Positions 1 through 10,653 of a stretch of 64,000 nt of DNA are shown piece by piece; within the stretch, counting starts at the first letter, position 1, and each line of letters starts with the position of its first letter. The stretch is from contig RHPI01001037.1 in the NCBI GenBank assembly GCA_009103225.1, positions 70,491-134,490 on the forward strand, in the 5' to 3' direction. This DNA is from Chlorokybus atmophyticus. Lineage: Eukaryota; Streptophyta; Chlorokybophyceae; Chlorokybales; Chlorokybaceae. The position numbers were made by a program, and so were the translations under genes. Below the pieces are notes generated by a model. It did not search any database. It worked only from the letters and a program-made list of their open reading frames with translations, and was not told the DNA's origin.

Positions 1-559
1 TTTGGATGCTTCAACAGCACGCAGTCAATGTCGTTAACTACTTGGTGCTAGCTGTAGCCCGGAGGTGAGTTGTATGATGAGTGTCGCGCGCATGTCAGCG
101 TGATCAATAGCACACCGTGCATGCTGGGCTTTGTGGCATACCCCTTTGGTACAGTTGACTAGGTACGTTAGCTGTACAGCTATCATGCATCGAGGAACAC
201 ATCGGAGCAGCCAGGCTTGCGCAATGGTACGGTTGCCAGAGAAGCTTTGGATGAGCTGCACTTACACAAGTCATCTATGCAAGCGTACTGCAGGTATGGC
301 GTTGGCAAGCCATAGCTCAGACCATAACGCCTCGTTATGCTTGTTGCTAACGGGGAGCAACAAGCATCATCACGCAATACCTGCGCATCCTCGCATGCAC
401 GCTCCGCGAACGTGTTGTAGAGCCTGGTGTATGGCTTGAGGTTATTGCAGTGGTTGCATGCCAGGTAACCCTGCCGACCAGATCAAATATATGTGTAACA
501 AACCCCGCTTCCCATGCACTATCCCCTGCGGGAACGCCGCCCTGCCATTAGTCATCACG

Positions 560-3090
560 CAATCGGTGAGAGTGGTGGTGGAGTGGAATGTGTGCGTATA
601 CATCATGCTGGTTGTTGGCTCACACACATTCACGCTGCTGCGCAAGATGGCGCGGACGACGTCACTGTCATGTTGAGGCTGCTGATTAGTGTAATGCCTT
701 CCTGTGTGAGCGTCGCCGTGATGAATGTGACTCCCCAAGTGTTATATCGGCAATACCCTTTCTTGTTGGCCTGTTGCAAAAATCCTAACTAACACTGGTG
801 TCACTTCTCTCGTAAGGGAAACAGTGCTGCAACTGTGCACACACAACAACATGCGCATGATCAGCACTCACCACATGGTCCGGACCGCAATCGATGGTCA
901 GGTTGAAAGGGAAACAGCTGATTATATATGACATCAATTTGAGTAGGCTTTCCCACACTTGCTCTCACACTGCTTTCTGCAAAAGCACGCACTGAAAGAC
1001 TCCCTCCGATGCTGCATATCCAAGGAAATAAGCTTGATCACGACAACAAGTGTCTGTGACATCAACAATGACAACAACAAGAACAACAAGAACAGCAACA
1101 TGCATGCGGGACTGCGAGACTTACAAGTAGGGTGCGGATTGTGATGTTGTGGGAGCTTGAGACGGAGACGCCATTCTGCGTCAAGATTGCGGTGGCAATT
1201 CGCTCTTCAAGAGTATTGTATCGACAGGAGGATGTCTCATATTGGCTTGTGACCTATGCACACACGCGTGTGCACACTCAGCAACAACTTACGCATGGCC
1301 ACACAGCAACAAACACGCTTGCACATGCTTCAACGAAATCACCGCGTCTGCGCCGCAGTCAATAGGGAGGGTGTAAGGCAGGCAGGATACATACATCAAC
1401 ACGACATCGACAAAAAAGTCTTCTCCTGTTGTGGCAAGAGACGTGCTAATCGTGATCAAGTTCATGATGGCGAGCTGCACTGCACTCACCGTGACAGTCA
1501 CGTTGAGCGTGTGCACTTCGGTGGGAGGTGTGCGGTAGGTTGGGTTGCTGCTGGATTGCACACGTATTGGGTGAACGCCGGTAGTGAGAGGAACAACGCG
1601 AGTGTTGAGGGAAGGGCTCCCTGTGTAGTCGTATAAGGCACCATTGTCGTCAACGTCCCATGTGAGAACACCCTCCACGCGCCCGCACGCATTGACAGTG
1701 ACGAGAGCTACAAGCCGGACGTAGTTGCACGGGGAGATGCGGTACGGCCCTCCCAAGCTGCGCGCGCACTGCTAGCAGAACGCACACACACACACACACA
1801 CACACGCACGCATGCAAGCACGCGCACATGCGGTTGAAGTGCACTGTGTTCGCACTCCCTGCAAAGTAGGTGTAATGGCAGAACAGCACTCACTAGAAGG
1901 GTTCAACCGTGATGTTGCGTGAGAAGGATGCTACGGCGCCAAACTGCCTGATAGTGGCGGTGATCGTCTTCTGGCCCGGGCCTGCTGTATTAACAGTATG
2001 CCGCCTCATTCGCCGCCCTGCAACAGCACGACAGTGAACACTGTGTTCACCTTGAACACAAAGAAGCAACCAACCAACACCCAACATGCAAACACTCCGG
2101 CTGTACGCAAGCACGTGCACGCACGCTGATGCAAGCGCGCTTCTCACCACACTGCCCGGACCGCAGTCTATAGAAGTCTGGTCAGGCGCACAAACGCTCT
2201 GGTACTCAACACAATCACTTGGGTGCACTCCGCAACGCTAGCCACCTCGTTGCCTCCTTCCCCGTACATGGATATGCCGCTGATGCCAAGTTGATGCCGA
2301 GTCGCGGCGTGGTAACATATATAGTGGTGCTCGCCACTTCACAAGGAGAGTTCGGGCAACCGCTGCCGCTGCTAGCACGAAGCCTTGTCCGAAGATTTGC
2401 AAGACTAAGACCAACTTGACTTGAAAGTCAGCTGGGATGATGCAATATACATCCCCGTGAGCGTCGCCATACACGCCATCATTGTTCAAGTCCCACTCCA
2501 GCAGTCGCTCACGGCCACATGCGTCCACGCTTGCAGAAGCCTTCAGCTCGGTGCCGCATAGAGGTGCGCGGTACGGCCCACCAATGCTGAGGGAGGCGCA
2601 GACAGAAGAGAACAAACACAACAGCCAGGCTGATGCCAAGGCTGCCGGTGGTGGTGTGGGAGAAGGGGGAGCCTTCCTTACTGCCTGAAAAGCAAGTGAA
2701 GCAGATGATTTGGAAGAGAGTTTCGTGTGCAGCTGCGCTGGTTGTGTGAGAGGAGCAGTGAAACAATGGCGAAGAGCACGGCTACGCAAAGCTGGAATGG
2801 CAGGCTCGCATTGTCATGCATGCAGTCCTTATGACATGCTGTGACAGTGGAATGCAGTCATTGTGTCTCAGAGACACGATTATACACACTGATCTGCGTG
2901 CACACATGCACAGAGCGCGGAGCAGCACAAGGCGCGAAAGGCGAGGCGCCGGCAGCAGCAGCGAGCAGTGCAGCAAGGGAGGGACCGTTGTGCAGCGACG
3001 TAGGAGAGAAAGCCAGGCACTGTCTACAAGAACTCACCAAGCCGGACGGCTCGACGACGGCGACGACAGTGGCAACCAGCTGCAGGCGCA
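560..3090 (-). CDS. PKD-repeat extracellular/surface protein (partial, multi-exon)
   Basis: Split PKD-like (Ig-fold) domains on the minus strand. First halves start with a GGPY motif: about 2684-2451 (GGPYRAPLCG, then WDLNNDGVYGDAHG) and 1771-1490 (GGPYRISPC, then WDVDDNG). Second halves give the closing strands: about 3089-3038 (RLQLVATVVAVVEPSG), 2017-1894 (PGQKTITATIRQFG then NITVEPF), 1225-1138 (IATAILTQNGVSVSSSHN) and 745-650 (VTFITATLTQEG). Short linkers containing IDCG lie at about 2220-2148, 1365-1340 and 905-872. Introns with GTGAG donors separate half-domains, so each domain is built from two or three exons. GGPY...WDxDxDG is the hallmark of PKD domains in cell-surface and wall proteins. 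The true N- and C-termini were not found; a similar strand near 95-160 suggests the gene continues to the left edge. Exon borders are approximate. The family call is from pattern recognition only. Confidence 0.6.
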
Positions 3091-3091
3091 T

Positions 3092-3988
3092 CCCGCTACT
3101 GCTTAGAATCCAACAAGCTTGGACGTAGCTTCTCCGTTTCTTCCTCTCTGTTCTATAGGTTGCAAGAAGGTAGGTTAGACTACATAGACCTGCAATTATT
3201 CTGGCCTGCCTGATCTACCTGTACTGTACCACTACCTGGTACTGCCTTTTGCGCGCATGCGGCATGCACCAGTGACTTGTCCAAGCATGCAAGTGCAGTG
3301 TGCACGCTTTCGTTTCTCCGTGAGCGAGAGTGAAGGCAGCGAGAGTGATGGCCGTGGCTCTCTGTATGTAGGTGCGTGCGGCCACCGCACAAAGGCCTTC
3401 CGCTTCTTGTGCGGGATATTCCTTGTGCCGCGGCAGGAAGGTGCTCGATGCCATGACGCATGACAACTTCCGTTTGACTTGCTGCCACGCAGGCGAGGGG
3501 TGTACGCGGTAGCATCGGCGTCGGTGCGGGTGTTGGCGGCGGCGGCGTGAGGGTTGACAGGTACGTGCGAGGCTGTTGTGCCAAGTGTGAGCGGTTGTGT
3601 TGTGCTATGCGACTGATGGGGTTGCGTCTTTTTCCTACTTGTTAACGTGCTTGATATGCCGCGTGAGTGCCCGTTTAGGGTTAGCTGCTTAGGGTTGGGT
3701 CTGACGAGATCCCACCGCTTTGACTTTGTCTTTCAAGTGATTTGCGGTTGAGTCCTAGTTGACGCAGAGGTGACCTTGCCTCTGAAGCTGTGTTGACAGT
3801 TTTGCTACAAGATATTCATAGAGCTGTGCAAACCAAGAACTCAGCTGTACGTTCTCCTTGAGTTTAATCGTTACTCAGAAGTAGCAAGCATATTCCATGT
3901 GGAGGCGACTCCCCACTTACCAGCGTGCATGTGTGCAGGCTCCCGTCTCTTGCCAGGTGTTTAGCGTGCTCCAGATCTAGAAAGCATC
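3092..3988. other. Divergent intergenic region between the PKD-repeat gene and the CX9C gene
   Basis: No gene recognised. The interval separates a minus-strand from a plus-strand gene and so should hold both promoters, although the 5' end of the PKD gene is not fixed and could reach into it. Two telomere-like motifs occur at about 3674-3684 and 3688-3695 (TTTAGGGTTAG, then TTAGGGTT). Confidence 0.4.
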
Positions 3989-5028
3989 ATGCCGCGCAGT
4001 TCCAGCAGATCAGGTACACCAGTCTTATATGGTTGTACTGCCTGACGTTCTTGTCCAAGTATGCAGCAAGTTGTGCTTGTGAGTATGTGAACCAGTCATT
4101 TGTGTCATGCAGCTCCCTCGCGCGCGCCTCCGCGGCGCGCGGCGACACCACCACCAAGCACACGCGCTGCCCCCCCGCCTGCACCCGCACACCATGGTGA
4201 GTTCGCCGCTTTGGCAGTAGCTTTTGCACCGACCAATCCGTCTATGCGAGCACGCCTGGATGCCATGAGCCCCATGTCTAGTATTTGTTGGTGTTGGTAT
4301 CGTGCAGACTCGAGGCATGCTTGAACAATAGCAGTTGTTGTGGTGATGCCCTATGCCCTGTGACTGATTTAGTGTATTGCGACAGCTCCTCCCCCAGCTT
4401 ACCCACAACAAGGCGGTGGCGGTGGTGGCATGTTTTCGGGCCTGATGGGCTCCGTTGCTACAGGTAGTTCTTCCATCCTTGCATGCCTTGAAGCTCGTTG
4501 CTACAAGCACATCCCATCACTAACTGCTGTGTACTTTGCAGGCATGGCCATGGGTACCGGCAGCGCCGTTGCTCATCGGGCTGTTGATGGTCTTATGGGC
4601 CCGCGCACTGTGTCAGTGGAGGCTCAACCTGCCGCTGCTGCCGGCTCTCCTCTTGCTGCGGCACCCGGTGCTGAAGCTTGCGGCAACCAGAACAAGGCAT
4701 TCAATGATGTAAGTTGTGAGCTTGCAGTGCAGTCTTATGTCTCAGAATGTCAATAGTATAGCATGGAAGTGGGGCCCAGCCTGCAAGGCGTCTGATTTGA
4801 CACTGTTGTGCAGTGTTTGGAGAACTACAACGACATCTCCAAGTGCCAGTTCTACTTTGACATGCTCCAGCAGTGCAAGAACGGTAAGTGGCTTGTTGCA
4901 AGTTGCTCTATGGATCATTGGCTGTGTGGCTCGCCGATGCACGTGCAGGCTGGCAATATGTTGGAATAGTTTGGTGCGCTGATGAATTGTTGTCAGCAGG
5001 TATGCCACAGCAGCAGGCTCAGTTCTGA
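3989..5028 (+). CDS. CHCHD2/CHCHD10 (Mix17)-like twin CX9C mitochondrial protein
   Basis: Six exons: 3989-4013, 4113-4196, 4386-4463, 4542-4708, 4814-4883, 5000-5028. All phases close and give 150 residues, the usual size for this family. The N-terminus is MPRRSSRSAPSRAPPRRAA, a basic Pro/Ala/Ser-rich leader like that of CHCHD2. A hydrophobic Gly/Met-rich middle (GMFSGLMGSVATGMAMGTG) follows, then a CHCH domain with cysteines spaced nine apart (C-GNQNKAFND-C-LENYNDISK-C-QFYFDMLQQ-C). The tail is GMPQQQAQF. Family members are imported into the mitochondrial intermembrane space by the Mia40 oxidative relay and affect cristae and respiration; the location here is inferred. The start is the only ATG giving the family N-terminus and lies in a 25-nt first exon. 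The last intron ends in a tandem acceptor (CAGCAG) that can add one alanine. Confidence 0.88.
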
Positions 5029-6303
5029 AAAGGGTTGTCAGTGCTTTTGTAGAGATAGGTTGCCAGCGATGTCTGGCTTTCAGTACCGCGCTTGAAGCTG
5101 GCCGTTTGGGATAGAACTCCTACTGAATCTACGTCATCATGCAGGCAGGCTGTTGCTGGTTTGCTAGGTTATCATTCTTTGCACACTTGACCGGTAGTTT
5201 CATCATTGCACACTGGCACTGTTGAATACATAATATTACCGCCATGTGGTGTTTATATTTCTTTGTTGTGGTGCAAGTTTGAGCGTTGTATCAATCGGTT
5301 ATTACTGCTGTCGCTGCCTGTGTTTGTATGTATACGGTATGAGAAATGGTGCAAGAGGCAACGGTAAAGTAGGCTCACAAGTAAAGCACACAAGGACACA
5401 TTGAGACTTGGCCTTTGGGTGTAGTTAACAAGCAACAACCTAACCAAAACAGTACGTTGAGTGTGCATGCGAGCACATGTGGCAGTGGGTGCTGGCTGGC
5501 ATGTATACATGTACAGGATATGCTGGCAGTAGTTGGAGACATGCGTGTATTAATTGTTGCCTGTATGGTGCACGCGCGTGGGCTGGTGTGAGGGTGTACA
5601 GGATATGCTGGCAGTAGTTGGAGATGTGTTGCATGAGGCTTTGAGCACTACATGAGCTTTACTCTCTTTTGCATATGTACTATCCTCTCTGTCGCTTACT
5701 GTCAAGTCAGGCAACATCAATTACTACCAGAATAGTCCTATTACTCACTGCACCGGATATGGTGAATGTGCATTGAGTTGAGTGAACTGAGTTATGGTTT
5801 ATGTGGTACTTGAAGTGCACAATGCGTTCAGGGGTTACAGTGATAGTCCGTATAGCATAAATCTGAGCGACATGGCCAGCCCTGTGTACTCAGCAATTCT
5901 TGTTGCTGCTGCCGCCGCAGTGACTATCATTGTGACTGGCGGCAGCAACAAAAACTGTTCAGTACATTGGGCTGCCCATGTCATGTTGATTTATGCCACA
6001 CACACATTGCGTTGTATGCATACACGGCTGTATACCATATGCATACTGAGTTGGCACACAGGTGCACAGGGAAAACACCAGTAGCATCCACAGCAGTCAT
6101 GCTCCAATGCCTGAGGGGAGTGGGTGGGGTGAGGAGTGGGCATGCAGCAGATTGTTCCGCGTCTGCGCACAACACACTCACACAAGGCTTTTCACTAAGC
6201 ATGTGTAACCTGCCGCACAAGAATGTGGTGCTTTGCAAAGCATGCCATTACAGTACAATAGTACTGTACATTTACATTACAACGCATTGGATACGAGCAC
6301 TAG
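5029..6303. other. Convergent 3' intergenic region with a short direct repeat
   Basis: Lies between the stop codons of a plus-strand and a minus-strand gene, so it should contain both 3' UTRs. A 32-bp direct repeat (GTACAGGATATGCTGGCAGT and onward) occurs at 5511-5542 and again at 5596-5627, offset 85 bp. No gene or RNA was recognised. Confidence 0.5.
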
Positions 6304-9300
6304 TTATCTAGAACCAATACCTTCTCCATCCCTAGATTGTATGTCTACACTCTGCAAGTCATCACGTATATTGTCAGGTGCTTGCTGGTCATGCTTCATC
6401 AGAAACTCAGATATGCACGGAAACACCTCTTCAGGAGCCTGCATACAACGCTTGAGGTTGGGTATGCACATGCAATTGCCAGCAGCACGGGGCGCGAAGC
6501 ATGTTGCAACACAGCCCACGCTGACTTCGCACCTTGCTACCGCAAAGAAGATCATAGTGCCCATAGATCGTGTCAAACTGCTGATATGTTGCCACCTCCG
6601 ACAGATGCTCCTGCAAAGGTTAACACTCAATACATGCTTACATCCAAACACTGAGAGCACATGTCATGCAATTGAATACACGTACACCGCAAGGAGTGAC
6701 ATGCATGAACACTGTGGGTGAGGCAATCATAGCGGTTGCTTACATCAACTGTGGCCTTGACATTGGTTGGAGGACAGATGCTGTCTCCACCGCCCGCAAT
6801 GGCAAGCACCGGCGTCTTCGTCTCAATCAACCCAGAGTTGTAGAAAAGGTTGGCGTCGCGCGAGCGCAAACCACGGGGATCGAACACAGACGCCATTTGT
6901 TGCAACAGCGCCATAGGCACCGGAGCTACACACAGACATATGTATGACATTCAAGTGCGTAGAACAATAACAAAACTTCCATTAAATACTACGCAACACG
7001 CCCAACTCACCAAAGTTGTACATGAGGAGCCTTTCAAAATTCCCCGGATCCATGCTCCCTCTGACAGATATGTGGGACCGCAACCACGTGATGAGGCCCA
7101 TGTTGCCCATTGCTTGCGACCCCAGCACAGTCGCGGAGGAGCGCAGCATTGTGTCTAAGGGAATTGCCGGCAAGGCCACAACCTATTGGGTAAACGAGGA
7201 GCGCACGTAGCAAATGGTGAGCTGAGCTGCACATTGCACACTGTTTTGACGTACATATATGAACACTGTGCAAAAACAGCTGAACCTGCACTTGAGCAGG
7301 CTGCATGCTGTTGAAGGTTGTCAGTTAGAGACTGCATGCTTTACCCTTGCAGGAGTTAGCAGAGGAACCAGGAGCTCCAGAGCGCTGCCTTTCCTGTAGT
7401 CGAGCGCTGATGCCACTGAGACAATGCCTGCAAAGCCTGCTTTCTCTCCTACAGACAAGACCATCAATGTTGGGCACCTTCTACACATGAGACACACATG
7501 CTTGTCATGGCAGGCTCATGCGAACTCTTATTGTACCTTTTGTTGCAAGAAGACTGTACAAGAGAATCCCACCCAAAGAATGCCCCACCGCCAACACCTT
7601 GTTATCCGGCGGCCGCGTAACATCGCGTATGTACTCTAACTGCACTACCGCAACAGGAACATATCAGCTAAAGGCTGGTGCTCGCAACAAGCGACAGGCT
7701 TGATGATTTCAGCCAATGAATAAATCCACTCACCTGAGCAGGGAGATCTTCAAGTAGGTAGCTGTCGTAGTCCCAATTGAAGGGCCACAGCTCAGAATAG
7801 GCCTTGTAGGTCTTGCCAAAACCCGTGCTGTAGCGACCCCACGTGTTGTTCCAAGTGTAGTTCCACGCCGCGCGCGCCGTTCCGATGGGGTTCTGCCACG
7901 CCGACACAAGCGGCTTCTGCCAAATCTGCAGCGCCTGAGACCCTGGCGCTTGGTCCTGCTCTGCCCGCGATGCAAAGACAAACGGCACCATGTCAGCATG
8001 CGGTCACAATACACATGGTAATAAACAGACTGCCACGAGGAGCAACAGTACACACTGGATTGCTGCTACTGTTCCTCACTACCTTATTGCAGGGTGATTA
8101 TCGCCTACTCATGTATCAGCATTGCGTGTGAAGTGAGCCTCCATCATGCATTTTATAAAAGCAAACAAAAGGTCACTTGAAGTGATGTGTATGGCTCTAT
8201 GAACGACTTGTGCAGAGGGCTCGTTCATATATTGGTTTTGTAAAAGGGTGTGAGAATTATGTAAGAGCGCTAGCTCAGTGGCAACACACAATGCACCCAC
8301 CTCTTGGTGAGCCTGTTCTATCCTCCCAACGGTTTCATCCCAAGCCAGCCGCTCGCGCTCGCGCGTCACCTCCTCCGGCTCATTCTCATCGCGAATACGT
8401 CTGCTCAGCCCGTTCCCGCGCAGCTCGCAGACCCAAGTATCAAAACCCAACTGCGCCAGGTGCCGTGCAAGCGACGTCTGGATTAATCACAACATGATAA
8501 ATGCGTCAGTCAATAAATTACTGAAGTGCATGACAACAACTCGGTACTAAAGCCATGCCACCATGCATTACAGCTCGGGTCCCACTCAACGACAATTTAC
8601 GTGTACCTCTCGTGATACGTCGAATGTGATAACGTTGGAGGCCAGTCCAGGCAGCAGCACCACAGGGTGCGAGCGTTTGGGTGCCTGAGGAACAATCGTG
8701 TGAGGAGGAGATTTGGAGCAGGGGCTGGAGGTGCATAAGATACAGTGCAAATTACCATTGCAATAATGCAGATGATAGGCCATGCGCGGACGCACTGCAA
8801 CTTGCATGTGGCATTGTGACAGTATGATTGAAGGAGCACGCAAGCAAGGTTGTGCTGATGATCCAGTTGCTAGTTTGCAAGGCAAAATGGACGAGACCCC
8901 AACTCTCATGCATGTGCAGACACACGCCAGGAACAATGTTGACTTCAATGCAGTTGAGTAATCATCCCCCCGCAAAGGGGGGGAGAGCGGAGAGCCCATA
9001 ATCTCAAATTGGTGTTTGTCGTGTGAAACACTAAGATGCCAGTGCACGGGCAGCGTGATTGCGTCAATGCTCAGTACAGTACGCCGACATATTACTACGT
9101 ATGGTGCGCATGCAAGTTCTTCGACTGATTGCTATCGGTCACAATGTGTGGACCACCGCCATGCAGCGCAATTGTGCAACCCCTGTCACAAAGTACGCAG
9201 ATTGTGGTTCCTTCGGCAGTTCACAGCGCATGCCGAATGGCAATGCCGAGCTTACCTCGCTGTCGGGCAAATAGCGGTGCAGCGCCAGCCTCCAGCCGGA

Positions 9301-9615
9301 TCCTCGCGGCACAACATGGTGCACTTCTCTGCCACCCGGCCTAGACCAGGCCTTACCACTGTCGCTGTCGTCGACCTTGTCCTCGTCGCCATCGCTAACC
9401 CTAACCTTCTCCCTGGAATTGCCGCTGCTACTCCTGCCGTTGCTGCTCCTGACAGAGTATGTCCGCTTCTGCCCTATCGCTGGCAACGCCGCCACCTTGC
9501 CCCGCTCCGCTGTCATGGGCGCCAGCAGCGGCGCCAGCGGTCTGCTGAGCGCCTTCAGCATCCCCTCACCCACGACACCCACACCGGCCACGCCGCCTAG
9601 GCCATGCGCAGGCAT
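6304..9615 (-). CDS. Plant-type UCP031088 alpha/beta-hydrolase
   Basis: Ten exons on the minus strand: 9615-9256, 8684-8607, 8477-8301, 7958-7734, 7639-7537, 7448-7345, 7182-7011, 6925-6744, 6610-6533, 6438-6304. Phases close throughout and give 537 residues. Family landmarks in order: VPRGSGWRLALHRYLP, then APKRSHPVVLLPGLASNV, GFDTWVCELRGNGLS, WPFNWDYDSYLLEDLPA, the nucleophile elbow VLAVGHSLGGILLYSLL, IPLDTML, the acid strand AIAGGGDSICPP and the histidine in YGHYD. Ser, Asp and His of a hydrolase triad are therefore all present. The layout matches the Arabidopsis At1g15060/At1g73750 group, whose substrate I do not know. The first ~110 residues are Ala/Gly/Ser-rich and not conserved. An acceptor-like TTATTCAG lies just upstream of this ATG in the same frame, so an extra 5' exon (for example a transit peptide) is possible. 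Confidence 0.88.
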
Positions 9616-10653
9616 ACCAGAGCCAATACTGCGCGTTGGATCCTGAATAAGAATACGTACGATAGGTGCAATCAGGAATGGATATTATGACGCATCCAAG
9701 GGCAGATCTGGGATCTGGCGCACAAGCCTGCTTGCGCACAATGCCTGTGCTTCTTGTGCGGCTCATCCGACGTGGACACCCTGCTTAGCCACCTGCCGTT
9801 AGTGTACCGGTCACCATCGCGTTAGTGTGCTGAGCGCGCATTGGTTTGCAATGCTTGTATGGGGAGACGAGTCCGGCAGGGTTTCGGCCAGCGCTGGTGG
9901 GATCCGCATGCCCAGTTGGCACTGACTGTGCCGACGTCGCCACGTCGATCCACTCCGGCTCTCGGTTCAGCACCTTGATGGCGGTCAGCCACAGCTTTAA
10001 GCTGTCTGATAGACACAGCTGTAGAGCGCCTTCTCCGTCAGCCTGCCCGCCAAGCATTGACGGGGAACGCTGACCGCATCCTTGTTACACGCTGGATACA
10101 GCCCACCGTCAGCTACCCGTTCACTGCAGCTGGCGCATCCGCATTCGCGGCGCACAGCGACCGTTAGCCATCGACGGCTGCAGGCACAGGTGACACCAAG
10201 TCAAACGGTCGACGATGCCTCGTTGTGACGGTGATTGGACACAATCGCGACAAGTCGGCGCGACGTATTCGATGGTTCGAAAGCAGTGAACTGAGTGGCA
10301 TCGGTATGACAGTGAATCAGTTAGTGAGTCTGAACTCATCAAGCGTCAGCATTGCCAATTGGAGGCACGTTGTAGGCCAGCTTCGGTACAGAGTAGCCTA
10401 GCGGCGGCGGCGGTAGCGGTGGCGGCGGTCGCGGTGTAGAGGTCGCTGGCGACACTCTCGAGGTTTGCTTGTCACAGACAGTACGCCTGTCATTAGCCGT
10501 TGTCTTCGGCAGCCACTGCGACGGACAATTGGTCGTGTACAGCGTTGCAACAGCTGGTCGGGCGTCAGTGCTTGACACGTAGGTTGCGCACAAGCGCATA
10601 AAAGTGCACGGTAGCTTGCAAGTAGTCGAGTTCGGGAGGGCTGTGTTGCAGTC
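9616..10653. other. Divergent promoter region between hydrolase and lipase genes
   Basis: About 1 kb between two divergent start codons. By eye it is richer in CG and poorer in TGCATG than its neighbours. Minus-strand open stretches at 10057-9785 and 10599-10339 (the latter with a PPPPLPPPPLGY segment) could be 5' exons of the hydrolase gene, but no splice-consistent join was found. No RNA gene seen. Confidence 0.35.

Noticed and set aside
3180-3584. Minus-strand Pro-rich frame upstream of the PKD gene
   Set aside because: No ATG, no splice-consistent join to the PKD exons and no domain; it may be UTR or noise.
9390-9405. Telomere-like CTAACCCTAACC
   Set aside because: Lies inside the first coding exon of the hydrolase gene and is explained by its codons.
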